From positions 1 through 5,780 of the forward strand of contig JACMIS010000597.1 in NCBI GenBank assembly GCA_014381035.1: 5,780 nt of DNA, written 5' to 3'. Below, piece by piece: positions 5,777 through 5,780 of the stretch. Position 1 is the stretch's first letter, and each line of letters starts with the position of its first letter. Origin of the DNA: Armatimonadota bacterium. GTDB lineage: Bacteria > Armatimonadota > Armatimonadia > Armatimonadales > Armatimonadaceae. Made by a program: the position numbers and the translations under genes. A model generated the notes under the pieces. The model was not told the origin of the DNA. It worked only from the letters and a program-made list of their open reading frames with translations, and made no database searches.

Positions 5777-5780
5777 CGGA

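Overview
The window looks like a chromosomal stretch from a moderately GC-rich bacterium. Two large, GC-rich, confidently identified genes lie on the minus strand: an envelope protein with two von Willebrand A domains (415-3234) and a potassium channel with RCK domains (4302-5627). Proteins of the first type (BatA-like N-terminus, vWA, glutamine-amidotransferase-like fold, vWA) are familiar from Planctomycetota, Armatimonadota and relatives. A trace of an RHS/YD-repeat gene would also fit those phyla. The taxonomic guess is weak because the window holds no rRNA or marker gene.

Layout: (1) 1-393, plus strand, the 3' end of a small uncharacterised soluble protein, visibly AT-richer than the big genes. 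(2) 415-3234, minus strand, the vWA protein, tail to tail with the first gene and only 21 bases away. (3) 3235-4301, an AT-rich accessory patch. In minus-strand reading order it holds a 127-codon membrane protein (3816-4199), a very GC-rich 55-codon remnant of an RHS core (3581-3748), and a 69-codon membrane protein (3375-3584) whose ATG overlaps the remnant's stop codon in an ATGA. (4) 4302-5627, minus strand, the channel, with the order RCK - two-TM pore - RCK. (5) 5628-5780, upstream of the channel: a promoter-like box and a cluster of small GC-rich hairpins.

The two large genes probably do unrelated envelope jobs: a protein-protein scaffold or sensor, and potassium flux. The patch between them resembles the debris of an RHS polymorphic-toxin locus, where short core fragments and small immunity-type membrane proteins accumulate. 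That reading is inference; no toxin domain is visible. A recurring feature is that three of the minus-strand genes have a -10-like box 5 to 9 bases before the start codon and no Shine-Dalgarno sequence, which suggests leaderless transcripts. I found no tRNA, rRNA, CRISPR array, transposase or clear intrinsic terminator.
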